From contig CAMWSU010000013.1 of assembly GCA_947176965.1 (NCBI GenBank), forward strand, positions 1 to 46,569: 46,569 bases of DNA. Direction: 5' to 3'. The position numbers and the translations under genes were made by a program. The first letter of the stretch is position 1. Every line of letters starts with the position of its first letter. Origin of the DNA: an uncultured Lachnospiraceae bacterium. GTDB lineage: Bacteria > Bacillota > Clostridia > Lachnospirales > Lachnospiraceae. Positions 25,336 to 32,962 of the stretch are shown in pieces. Below the pieces are notes generated by a model. The model saw only the letters and a list, made by a program, of their open reading frames with translations. It searched no databases and was not told where the DNA came from.

Positions 25336-25611
25336 ATGTTTCCAAAAATTGTTCAAGTTGTTCCGACGGAGGAATATACCGTATATGTATATTTTGAAGA
25401 CGGAAAAATTGTATGCTATGATGTAAAACCGTTATTAGAAAAGGAAGTATTTTCAGCCTTGAGAGAACTCACATTTTTTATGGGTGCATGTACCATAATG
25501 AATGATACATTGGCGTGGGATGTGTCAGGGAATAGGGATCATTGCAAGTGTATTGACATTGATCCGGATACATTGTATGCACTAGACGCAGTAAAAGAGA
25601 AAATAGCATAA
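25336..25611 (+). CDS. DUF2442 family protein
   Basis: The 91-aa product (VVPTEEYTVYVYFEDGKIVC, YDVKPLLEKEVFSAL, AWDVSGNRDHCKCIDIDPDTL) matches DUF2442, which in other genomes accompanies DUF4160 or similar small genes. It starts 12 bp after the DUF4160 stop, behind GAGGAGG, so the two are co-translated from one mRNA. Its function is unknown; an antitoxin or partner role is inference from the pairing. A strong hairpin follows. Confidence 0.83.
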   Translation: MFPKIVQVVPTEEYTVYVYFEDGKIVCYDVKPLLEKEVFSALRELTFFMGACTIMNDTLAWDVSGNRDHCKCIDIDPDTLYALDAVKEKIA

Positions 25612-25664
25612 TGACTTACAGCTGAAAAACGCTGTCGGAAAATTTATGATGTAAGAAACGAGCG

Positions 25665-25702
25665 CACAAAAGACAGCGCCTGCGGGAACGCTGTCTTTTG
25701 TG
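25665..25702 (+). terminator. 14-bp perfect hairpin after the DUF2442 gene
   Basis: CACAAAAGACAGCG (25665-25678) and CGCTGTCTTTTGTG (25689-25702) form a perfect 14-bp stem with a 10-nt loop. The T-rich 3' arm could serve as the U-tract. It ends only 7 nt before the A-tract and ribosome binding site of the next gene. A degenerate part-copy, AACGCTGTC, lies at 25628-25636. Confidence 0.75.
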
Positions 25703-25728
25703 TTGTAAAAAAGGAGTAAGAATCGATC

Positions 25729-26289
25729 ATGGCAGAATATATCACGACGTATACAAAAGTGCATTTTACGCCTCTTGATCCGAAAAAAGAGGACATCCGC
25801 ATTGAGGATATCGCGCATGCGCTTTCCATGATGACGCGTGCGAACGGGCATTTTCCTGAATTTTATTCCGTGGGACAACATTGTCTTGCCTGCGCGGATG
25901 AGGCACGGGCAAGGAACGCGGGTGCGTATTTAGAGCTGGCATGTCTGCTGCATGATGCGGCGGAAAGCTATCTTGCCGACGTCACCCGTCCGGTCAAGCA
26001 GCATATGGATTTTTTCAGACAGACCGAGAAAAAACTGCTCGGTCTGATCTATGAGCGTTTTTTGGGCAGAGCGCCGGATACGGAAGAGCATGCGTTTATC
26101 AAAAACGTGGACGATACGCTTTTGTATCACGAATTTTATCACTATATGGGCGAGCGGCTTTTTGACAAGCCGATGAAGCTTTTCAGTTCGCCCCGCTTTG
26201 TGACGTGTAATTTTGCGGAAACGGAACAACAATATAAGGAGAGATATTTTGAACTGGCGTCGCAAGTAATGGGAGAAGAATTTTGCTGA
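25729..26289 (+). CDS. HD-domain phosphohydrolase
   Basis: The 186-aa protein has an HD metal site: His in SVGQHCLACADE, His-Asp in LACLLHDAAESYLADVTRPVK and a late Asp in IKNVDDTLLYHE. Together these fit the small YfbR/HD-hydrolase group acting on nucleotides or nucleotide-like phosphoesters. Similar proteins are often annotated as phosphohydrolases without a proven substrate. The start follows AAAGGAGTAAG. The next gene lies 42 bp downstream on the same strand. Confidence 0.82.
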   Translation: MAEYITTYTKVHFTPLDPKKEDIRIEDIAHALSMMTRANGHFPEFYSVGQHCLACADEARARNAGAYLELACLLHDAAESYLADVTRPVKQHMDFFRQTEKKLLGLIYERFLGRAPDTEEHAFIKNVDDTLLYHEFYHYMGERLFDKPMKLFSSPRFVTCNFAETEQQYKERYFELASQVMGEEFC

Positions 26290-26331
26290 GAAATGGATAA
26301 GTGAGTAAAAAGAAAGGGGAGCAGCACCATC

Positions 26332-27234
26332 ATGGACATCGCCTGGAAAAAGATTACGATGGAGGACAGAGCGCTGATCGAGCATTATTACGAACGTGAG
26401 CAGTCGATGAGCTGCGAGTTTTCGTTTGCAAACAATCTGCTTTGGGCGCCGTATTATGACATCCGCTTTGCCGTGCTGCGGGATTGTCTTGTTTTTTGCC
26501 ACGTTAGGGACTCGGATACGCTCTCGGTCAGCTATCCGCTGGGACGGGGCGACATCAGAGGTGTGCTGGAGGAGCTCTTTGCTTATTTTGCAGAGAAAAA
26601 CCGGCCGTTTCGGATGCATCTTGTCACACCGCAGCAGTACGCACACTTGATGGAGCTGTATCCGATGCGGTTTCAGATCGCGTATGACCGGGATGCGGCG
26701 GATTATGTGTACGAGGCGGAAAAGCTGAAGACTTTGGCGGGAAAAAAGCTGCACGGAAAGCGCAATCATATCCATAAATTTAAGCAGGGGCATCCGGATT
26801 GGTCTTTTGAGAGGATCGAGGGGCATAACGCAGAAGAATGCATTGAGATGGCGCGGGAGTGGGGGCGGCAGAATGCCATTGATGAGGATTGGGAAAAAAG
26901 TGCGGAATTTGACATTACCCTGCGCGCGCTGAGGCAGCATGAGCAGTTAAAGCTCGATGGAGGGCTGATACGGGCGGACGGGCGTGTTGTCGCGTTTTCA
27001 CTCGGAGAGCCGTGCAACCGGGAGACCTATGTCGTGCATATCGAGAAGGCGTTTGCCGACGTGCAGGGCGCGTATCCGATCATGAATCAGCAGTTTGTGG
27101 AGCATATTGCCGCAGGCTACCGCTATATCAACCGGGAGGAAGATACAGGGGCGGAAGGACTGCGCAAAGCAAAGCTCTCCTATTATCCGGATCTGATGGT
27201 GGAAAAAGGAACGGTCACGGAGCGGAAGGATTAA
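26332..27234 (+). CDS. DUF2156 domain protein (MprF-C/GNAT-like fold)
   Basis: The 300-aa product resembles DUF2156 proteins, related to the catalytic domain of lysyl-phosphatidylglycerol synthase. Recognisable parts are ANNLLWAPYY, the basic segment LAGKKLHGKRNHIHKFKQ, the acyl-transfer-like stretch GGLIRADGRVVAFSLGEP, IEKAFADVQGAYPIMNQQF and YINREEDTGAEGLRKAKLSY. No membrane segments occur, so unlike MprF it is soluble. It may transfer an aminoacyl or similar group, but the substrate is unknown. The start follows AGAAAGGGGAG. It converges on the AraC gene and ends at a shared hairpin. Confidence 0.82.
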   Translation: MDIAWKKITMEDRALIEHYYEREQSMSCEFSFANNLLWAPYYDIRFAVLRDCLVFCHVRDSDTLSVSYPLGRGDIRGVLEELFAYFAEKNRPFRMHLVTPQQYAHLMELYPMRFQIAYDRDAADYVYEAEKLKTLAGKKLHGKRNHIHKFKQGHPDWSFERIEGHNAEECIEMAREWGRQNAIDEDWEKSAEFDITLRALRQHEQLKLDGGLIRADGRVVAFSLGEPCNRETYVVHIEKAFADVQGAYPIMNQQFVEHIAAGYRYINREEDTGAEGLRKAKLSYYPDLMVEKGTVTERKD

Positions 27235-27277
27235 AATGTGCTGCTGCCTGCAAGGTTTATGCCCCTAAAACGTACCG

Positions 27278-27311
27278 CGCAGGGCATGGTCAAGTCAGAC
27301 CATGTCCTGCG
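27278..27311. terminator. Convergent hairpin at the end of DUF2156 and AraC genes
   Basis: GCAGGGCATGGTC (27279-27291) pairs with GACCATGTCCTGC (27298-27310), one G-U, around AAGTCA. The AraC gene stop codon (27295-27297 on the minus strand) is in the loop. There is no U-tract. Confidence 0.55.
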
Positions 27312-28296
27312 GGATGGAATCGCTCATGGAAATATGTTCCTCATATAATACGGACGGAAAAACAGAAACATCCCGTGCGGAGCCGTCCCGAAGTGTTTTG
27401 CGATATTCGGTCGGCGTGCAGCCTAAGATGCTCTTGAATACTTTGTTAAAATAACTAACGGTATTAAATCCAACTGTCGTGGCAAGCTCTGAGAAAGACA
27501 TTTGTTTCTGTGCGTCCTGTCTGATGATCACCGACGCCATAAAAATGCGGTATCTCATCAGATATTCAAACGGTGTCGCGTGCAGCGCTTTCTTAAAGCA
27601 GCGGCAGCATTCGCTTTTACTGACATGGATCGCGGCGGCGATTTCGTCGAGCGTGATCGGTTCCTGATAATGCCGTTCAATGAAAAGGACAGCGTCCCGC
27701 GCGCGTAATTCGCTTAAGGAACGCGTTTCTTTTTTTTCCGGAACGAGGGCCGAAAATTCTTCCAGCATATAGACCCAAAAGCGGCACAGGCAGCTTTTGG
27801 TGATCAGTTCATAGCCTGTTGCGGCGGAATCGTTCGCGCGCACAAGCTCATCAAACAGCGCAATCATATCTGCGGATCGCGCGTATTCCTTGTTGATCAA
27901 AAAATAACGGAATTCAGTTTTACCGGTAATCGGGGTCAGATATTTGGCGTTGAGATACGTTTTGCTATAGCCGAAAAACAGCATCGGATGAAAGACGATA
28001 GCGTCAAATTTGCCCGGTTCTTCTCCAACCGGATGAAGAGAGTGCATGGTGTTCTGATTAATATAAATGGCATCGCCTGTTTCAAGCAGGATCGTCTCAT
28101 CCCCGATCAGGCACTCCATTTTGCCCTGTGTGACAATGTCAATTTCCAGTTCCTCGTGCCAGTGCCAGCGGACAAAGCCCATGTAGAGGCTGCGAAGATC
28201 GACATGGTAGATGGCGATCGGATACTCCAGATTGCCGTGTGTTTTCTTTTCCTTCAGGTAATCGTCTGCTGGAAGTGCGGTAGGTTTTGTTCTCAT
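27295..28296 (-). CDS. AraC-family transcriptional regulator
   Basis: The 333-aa protein has an N-terminal cupin-like sensor domain (RWHWHEELEIDIVTQGKMEC, GDAIYINQNTMHSLHP) and two C-terminal helix-turn-helix motifs (LDEIAAAIHVSKSECCRCFK and FSELATTVGFNTVSYFNKVF, then GCTPTEYRK). It probably responds to a sugar-like ligand. ATG 28296 (MRTKPTALPADDYLKEKK) has GGGAG about 11 nt upstream and is preferred to 28335. It is divergent from the subtilase gene across a hairpin-rich spacer. No obvious sugar-utilisation target genes flank it. Confidence 0.9.
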   Translation of the reverse strand: MRTKPTALPADDYLKEKKTHGNLEYPIAIYHVDLRSLYMGFVRWHWHEELEIDIVTQGKMECLIGDETILLETGDAIYINQNTMHSLHPVGEEPGKFDAIVFHPMLFFGYSKTYLNAKYLTPITGKTEFRYFLINKEYARSADMIALFDELVRANDSAATGYELITKSCLCRFWVYMLEEFSALVPEKKETRSLSELRARDAVLFIERHYQEPITLDEIAAAIHVSKSECCRCFKKALHATPFEYLMRYRIFMASVIIRQDAQKQMSFSELATTVGFNTVSYFNKVFKSILGCTPTEYRKTLRDGSARDVSVFPSVLYEEHISMSDSIPQDMV

Positions 28297-28355
28297 ATGA
28301 TGGTCAGCTCCCGTCAAACATAAACTAGTCAACATGATGTGAAATTATTGTAAAA

Positions 28356-28580
28356 AAGCATTTGCCCAAACAGGCTCGCAGTTTGTGCCTATTATATCAT
28401 CTAGATATCGAACCTCGCAAACCTGCGCTTACGCGCTTTATGTCCGGCTTCGCCGGACGTTTGCTCGGTAATGGCGCAGGCAGAGCCCCGAAAAAACTAA
28501 CGTTTTTTCGGGATCGCTTCGCTCGTCAAATGGACAAAGAAGCATCTGCCTGAGCAAGCTCGCAGATGCTTTTTTGTCCA
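28356..28580. repeat. Hairpin-rich divergent spacer with a degenerate direct repeat
   Basis: The 386-bp gap holds no gene. It has three strong hairpins: GTCCGGC/GCCGGAC (28442-28458), CCCGAAAAAAC/GTTTTTTCGGG (28487-28512), and a long stem TGGACAAA-AGCATCTGC / GCAGATGCT-TTTGTCCA (28531-28580). AAGCATTTGCCCAAACAGG at 28356 and AAGCATCTGCCTGAGCAAG at 28540, both followed by CTCGCAG, are a degenerate 26-bp direct repeat (21 of 26 identical, all differences transitions). Confidence 0.75.
28391..28420 (-). promoter_or_regulatory. Probable promoter of the AraC gene
   Basis: On the minus strand TTGCGA (28415-28420) and TATAAT (28391-28396) are 18 bp apart. The -35 is weak and the -10 is perfect. Confidence 0.4.
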
Positions 28581-28581
28581 C

Positions 28582-28610
28582 TTGACTCTGCCCTTTGCGG
28601 ACATTATAGC
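28582..28610 (+). promoter_or_regulatory. Probable promoter of the subtilase gene
   Basis: TTGACT (28582-28587), a 17-bp spacer and TATAGC (28605-28610) lie just after the long hairpin that ends at 28580. Confidence 0.5.
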
Positions 28611-28682
28611 ATGATTTGGGAAGAATAAACAGATACCGCGCATATATTTTTATGAGAAATATGGAAAAATCGAGGCGGTGGC

Positions 28683-30455
28683 ATGGATTCGGGAAAGCTG
28701 GATAACGCGTTGGAGTTGTCTTTGGATATGACGGAAGAAGAAAGAGCAAAATCAGAGGAGCTGGGAGTCGGATATTCTCCGCAGGAGGGGACATGGGAAC
28801 TGATCGTGAAATATCAGGGAAGTCTTGATGCGGTTCGCGCGTTGGGCGGCGTTGTGGAAGAATTGATCGCCGGGTACGCCATTATCACGATACCGCAGGG
28901 AAGGGTAGAGGCGCTTGCCGCCATCCCGCAGATCGAATATGTCGAGAAGCCGAAACGATTGTTTTTTCAATTGCTGGAACCGCTCGCGGCGGCATGCATC
29001 TCGCAGGTGCAGCTCAGAGAGCCGTACTTAAGCGGAAAAGATGTATTGCTTGCGGTCATTGATACGGGGATCGATTACCGAAGCAATCTGTTTCGCAATG
29101 CGGACGGAACGACGCGCATCTGGGATTTATGGGATCAGGTTCTTTCGCCCGACGAGGCGCGCGGATTTCTTCCGCCGGAAGGGTTTTCCCAGGGGGTAGC
29201 GTTTTCAAGGCAGCAGATCAATGAGGCGCTTCTGGCGGGGCCGGACGCCTTGCGGCTCCTGCCGAGTATGGATGTGAGCGGACACGGCACGGCAGTCACA
29301 TCCGTTGCGGCAGGGTATGCCAGAGAGCCTGCATTCCGCGGCGTCGCAACACAGAGTCCGCTGCTCATTGTCCGTCTTGGGAACACGCAGGCGGAAGGGT
29401 TTCCCAAGACGACGCAGTTGATGCGTGCAATCACATGGTGCCAGCGCAAGGCGGCGGAATATGGCATGCCGCTCTGTGTGAATTTAAGTTTCGGCAATAC
29501 ATACGGAGCGCATAACGGAACGTCCATACTGGAGCGTTTCATGGACAATGCGGCGCAGATCGGGAGAACGTCGATCTGTGTCGGGAGCGGTAATGAAGGA
29601 AGCACAGGGGGGCATGTGGCGCGGGCAATCCAAAAAGGGGAGCAGCGCACGGAGATCTTGAGCGTTGGCAGCTATGAAAGTGCGCTTTCCGTGCAGATAT
29701 GGCTGAGTCCGGTGGACACCTATCAGATCGTGATCATTACGCCGACGGGCAACCGGGTGACGCTTGATGCGGGTGAGCCTGCGGGAACGAGAAAGGTCGT
29801 ATATGACGGCACGCAGCTTTTGATCTATGTGGGAGCGGCGAATCCCTATGCCGCAAACAAGGAGATTTATGTGGAAATGCTGCCGGCATACGGGAATCGC
29901 TATATTGCTTCGGGGGAGTGGCATTTTGTTTTCACGGGCGTGCGGACGGCAACGGGGGAATACGCGATGTATCTGCCCTCTCAGGAGGCGCGGGGGACGC
30001 AGACATTTTTCTTGAATCCGACGCCGCAGCAGACCTATACAATCCCGTCAACGTCTGCGGCGGTCATTACGGTCGGCGCTTATGATTCCGGAAGCGAGCG
30101 GTATGCGGACTTTTCGGGACGAGGTACATATTATGTAAACTCGTCAAACAGACTGTCCAATTTCGGAAATGTCAAGCCGGATTTGGTGGCGCCCGGCGTG
30201 AATCTTTCGGTAATCGGACCGGAGGATCAGCCGCTGACCGTGTCGGGTACGTCTTACGCGACGCCGTTTGTCACGGGGGCGTGCGCGTTGATGATGGAAC
30301 AGGGCATTGTCCGCGGCATCGACCCATACTGCTACGGCGAGAAGCTAAAAGCGTACCTTAGGATGGGAGCGAAGCCGATCAGAGGAGAAAGCATATACCC
30401 GAACGAGCGGGTCGGATGGGGCGCGCTGTGTTTGAGGGACAGTCTGCCGGGGTGA
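28683..30455 (+). CDS. S8 family subtilisin-like serine protease (Csp-like)
   Basis: The 590-aa protein has an intact triad: Asp in AVIDTGID (about residue 125), His in DVSGHGTAVTSVAAG (about 199) and Ser in VSGTSYATPFVTGA (about 522). The oxyanion Asn is in SGNEGSTGGH. Residues about 30-100 resemble a retained prodomain (EEL.AGYAIITIPQGRVEAL). A large insertion between the Asn and Ser blocks fits the Csp-like subtilases of Clostridia, some of which act in spore germination. No signal peptide or membrane anchor is present, so it is probably cytoplasmic or packed into spores. A germination role is inference. Confidence 0.88.
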   Translation: MDSGKLDNALELSLDMTEEERAKSEELGVGYSPQEGTWELIVKYQGSLDAVRALGGVVEELIAGYAIITIPQGRVEALAAIPQIEYVEKPKRLFFQLLEPLAAACISQVQLREPYLSGKDVLLAVIDTGIDYRSNLFRNADGTTRIWDLWDQVLSPDEARGFLPPEGFSQGVAFSRQQINEALLAGPDALRLLPSMDVSGHGTAVTSVAAGYAREPAFRGVATQSPLLIVRLGNTQAEGFPKTTQLMRAITWCQRKAAEYGMPLCVNLSFGNTYGAHNGTSILERFMDNAAQIGRTSICVGSGNEGSTGGHVARAIQKGEQRTEILSVGSYESALSVQIWLSPVDTYQIVIITPTGNRVTLDAGEPAGTRKVVYDGTQLLIYVGAANPYAANKEIYVEMLPAYGNRYIASGEWHFVFTGVRTATGEYAMYLPSQEARGTQTFFLNPTPQQTYTIPSTSAAVITVGAYDSGSERYADFSGRGTYYVNSSNRLSNFGNVKPDLVAPGVNLSVIGPEDQPLTVSGTSYATPFVTGACALMMEQGIVRGIDPYCYGEKLKAYLRMGAKPIRGESIYPNERVGWGALCLRDSLPG

Positions 30456-30861
30456 CTTGAAAAGTTATTTGATGAGTAAAAGACCTAGGGCAGTAGATGT
30501 ATTGTGAAGTGTACCCTGCCTGTTCTTTTAGGACGACTTTTCATTATCATAATTTTTATCAACAGGATACAGGTGCTTGTGGATGGAGAAATCTTGCGAG
30601 AGTCATGGAGGGCGACGGAACGGCTCTTTTGTCGGCCAAGGACAGTCTGGATTTCTTTTTGGTCGGTAATTCCGTTACTTATGTCCATACACGCAGGGCA
30701 GTCCTTCCGTGACGGAGGAACCATTCAACGATGAGCGGGGAATATTCAAACCGCCGCTGCGGAGACGTTTTCTGCGATAAATGTTCAAAAGGCAAAAATG
30801 TACCCTATAGGACTTGATGAAAATGGTTGCATATAGTACCATACAAGAAAAAGGAGGGCAT
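30456..30861 (+). other. Intergenic stretch without a supported gene
   Basis: Short overlapping frames (for example 30504-30734) lack ribosome binding sites and family similarity, and compete with other frames. Weak elements are present: GGCAG/CTGCC inverted repeat around 30491-30528, and ATGGT...ACCAT (about 30823-30842) close to the MarR gene, which may be an operator. TTCAAA and TATAGG 16 bp apart (about 30784-30811) are a weak candidate promoter for the MarR gene. Confidence 0.4.
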
Positions 30862-31293
30862 ATGGAAACGAGAACCGGTTTCCTTATTTCACAAGTCAAG
30901 CAGGTACAGAGCCGGATATTCCAGCGGCTGCTCACAGAAAGCGGTGTGGAAGAATTTAACGGTCCTCAGGGCAGGATTCTCTACGTGCTCTGGCAGGAGG
31001 ACGGGATTCCTATTTCTCGGTTGGTGCGGGAGACAGGCTTGGCAAAGAGTACACTCACTGCCATGCTGACCCGCATGGAAGACGCCGGGTTGATCACGCG
31101 GGAGAATTCATCGGCTGACAAGAGGCAGGTGATCATCTGCCTGACTGATACAGCGAGGGGACTGCAGGATAAGTACGAGCAGGTATCCGAGGAGATGAAT
31201 CGGCTGTTTTACCGTGGGATGACGCAGGAGGATGCGGATATTCTGGACGTTCTGCTGGGGCGGGTGCTGGCAAACCTGCAGGAATTATTGTAG
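30862..31293 (+). CDS. MarR-family transcriptional regulator
   Basis: The 143-aa protein has the MarR winged helix: NGPQGRILYVLWQEDGIPIS, RLVRETGLAKSTLTAMLTRM (recognition region), EDAGLITRENSSADKRQVII (wing, D-x-R) and LTDTARGLQDKYEQV. ATG 30862 is 4 nt after AAGGAGG. The upstream ATGGT...ACCAT sequence may be its own operator. No transporter follows; the next gene encodes a metallophosphoesterase, so the target is unknown. Confidence 0.9.
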   Translation: METRTGFLISQVKQVQSRIFQRLLTESGVEEFNGPQGRILYVLWQEDGIPISRLVRETGLAKSTLTAMLTRMEDAGLITRENSSADKRQVIICLTDTARGLQDKYEQVSEEMNRLFYRGMTQEDADILDVLLGRVLANLQELL

Positions 31294-31400
31294 ATGCGCG
31301 ACCACACTTGCAGGGATGAGGGAGTCAGTCCTCTGCCGGTTCAGCGATTGCCGGCTGGACAAGCTTTCCGTGATGGCATGTATCGGAGGGGAAAACTACT

Positions 31401-31946
31401 TTGTCTAAATTTTATATATCCGATTTGCATTTGGGGCACAAAAATGTGATCAGGCATGATGGCAGGCCCTTTGCCGACATAGCGCAAATGCGAAAAATTT
31501 TGGTGGAAAACTGGAACAATGTCGTCGCCGGTCATGACGAGGTGTATATTCTCGGTGATTTTGCATGGAAAAATGCGGAGGGTTTTGAGGTGTTATGCGA
31601 GTTAACAGGAAGAAAGTTTTTGATCCTGGGTAATCACGACAAGCCGACCGCAGAAATGAAAGCTTACTTTGAGTGGATCAAGGATTATGCTGTGATCATG
31701 GACGGTGAAGTTCAGGTCGTGATGAGCCATTATCCGATCGCACATTGGTATAATCAGTATCGGGGAGCGGTGCATTTGTACGGTCATGTTCATAATAATA
31801 ACGATTACCTTGCTTTTCTGCAGTACGCTTGTATCTGCAAGAGCAGAAATATTCCGTTTGAGTGCTACAATGTCGGCTGTATGCTGGACTACATGGGATA
31901 CACGCCGAGAACCCTTGACGAGATCAGGAATCAGAAAAAAGGATAA
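31401..31946 (+). CDS. Calcineurin-like metallophosphoesterase
   Basis: The 181-aa protein has the full metallophosphoesterase series: YISDLHLGH (Asp, His), ILGDFAW (Asp), ILGNHDKPT (Asn-His), VVMSHYPIAHW (His) and YGHVHNNN (His-x-His). It is a single-domain cytoplasmic enzyme of the small phosphoesterase group often found in bacteria and phages; the substrate is unknown. It begins with TTG 31401, which has GGAGGGG 9 nt upstream and gives SKFYISDLHLGH, the typical start of this group. Confidence 0.87.
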   Translation: MSKFYISDLHLGHKNVIRHDGRPFADIAQMRKILVENWNNVVAGHDEVYILGDFAWKNAEGFEVLCELTGRKFLILGNHDKPTAEMKAYFEWIKDYAVIMDGEVQVVMSHYPIAHWYNQYRGAVHLYGHVHNNNDYLAFLQYACICKSRNIPFECYNVGCMLDYMGYTPRTLDEIRNQKKG

Positions 31947-32028
31947 ATAGCGATTCGGGATAGGGTAGAATCGAAATTTTCGAGAATACTATGAATAGGT
32001 GTAAAACTGAAAGGAGCACAGAGTCAAC

Positions 32029-32880
32029 ATGCTTGATTGCGCGATCATCGGAACCGGCCCGGGAGGGCTGTCAGCGGCGCTGAACCTGAAAACCTATCAA
32101 AAGGATTTTGTATGGTTTGGTTCCAAAATGTTAAGCGACAAGGTTACAAAAGCGGAAAAGATAACAAATTATCCCGGTTTTCCGGAGATCGGCGGCGCAG
32201 AACTCTTTGAAAGATTTCAGGCGCATATGGAAAGCGCGGGATTGGAGATCACGGAAAAGACCGTGACGAGCGTTATGCATTCCGGCGGGCATTTCATGGT
32301 TCTTGCGGACAATGAGCTCTATGAGACGAAAACGCTGATTCTGGCGATGGGTGTCATGGCGGCGAAGCTCATGGACGGGGAAGAGGAACTGCTGGGAAAG
32401 GGCATAAGTTACTGCGTGACCTGTGACGGGATGCTTTACAAAGGAAAAAAGATCGCGGTCGTATGTAATGCGCCCAGATTTGAACACGAGGTAGAATATT
32501 TGGCGGAACTGGCGTCCAAAGTGCTTTACTTTCCCAGCTTCGAGGCTGGAATGAACAGGGAAAACGTGACGGTTTTGAGGGACGCTCCGGTGGCAGTCCA
32601 CGGAGATCAGCGCGTGACGTCCATCACGCTTCGCAGCGGGGCGAAGGAGGAGGTTGACGGCGTATTCTGCCTGAGAAACGCGATTGCTCCGACAAAACTG
32701 ATCCCGGGGATTCAGGTGGAAAACGGACATATCGTGGTTGACCGCCAAATGACGACGAATTTACCGGGGTGTTTTGCGGCGGGAGACTGTACGGGCAGAC
32801 CGTATCAGTATACGAAAGCGGTCGGCGAGGGAAACGTGGCGGCGCATAGCGTCATCGCTTATCTTTCGTCGCAGAACTGA
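32029..32880 (+). CDS. Thioredoxin-reductase-like flavoprotein lacking the NADPH motif
   Basis: The 283-aa protein has the FAD motif IIGTGPGGLSAALN, the redox pair SYCVTCDGM (Cys about 129 and 132) and the C-terminal FAD segment FAAGDCTGRPYQYTKAVGEG, as in thioredoxin reductase. Where TrxB has the NADPH fold GGGxSA, this protein reads VVCNAPRFEHEVEYL, without a glycine-rich loop. The HRRxxxR segment is also missing. This matches the known family of ferredoxin-dependent, pyridine-nucleotide-independent thioredoxin reductases (FFTR) of Clostridia, as well as related enzymes of unknown donor. Thioredoxin as the acceptor is inference; no trx gene is adjacent. Confidence 0.82.
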   Translation: MLDCAIIGTGPGGLSAALNLKTYQKDFVWFGSKMLSDKVTKAEKITNYPGFPEIGGAELFERFQAHMESAGLEITEKTVTSVMHSGGHFMVLADNELYETKTLILAMGVMAAKLMDGEEELLGKGISYCVTCDGMLYKGKKIAVVCNAPRFEHEVEYLAELASKVLYFPSFEAGMNRENVTVLRDAPVAVHGDQRVTSITLRSGAKEEVDGVFCLRNAIAPTKLIPGIQVENGHIVVDRQMTTNLPGCFAAGDCTGRPYQYTKAVGEGNVAAHSVIAYLSSQN

Positions 32881-32902
32881 ACGCAGGCTTCCCGCGGATT
32901 CA

Positions 32903-32931
32903 TTGACTTTTACATGTTAAAGTGATATAAA
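32903..32931 (+). promoter_or_regulatory. Promoter of the EAL protein gene
   Basis: TTGACT (32903-32908), a 17-bp spacer and TATAAA (32926-32931) lie about 30 bp before the start codon. Confidence 0.65.
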
Positions 32932-32962
32932 TGAAGTATCATGCTGTGTAGGGGGGATGGGT

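Noticed and set aside
30497-30734. Overlapping frames of 71-79 codons in the gap after the subtilase gene
   Set aside because: Three frames on both strands are open over the same bases, none with a ribosome binding site or similarity.
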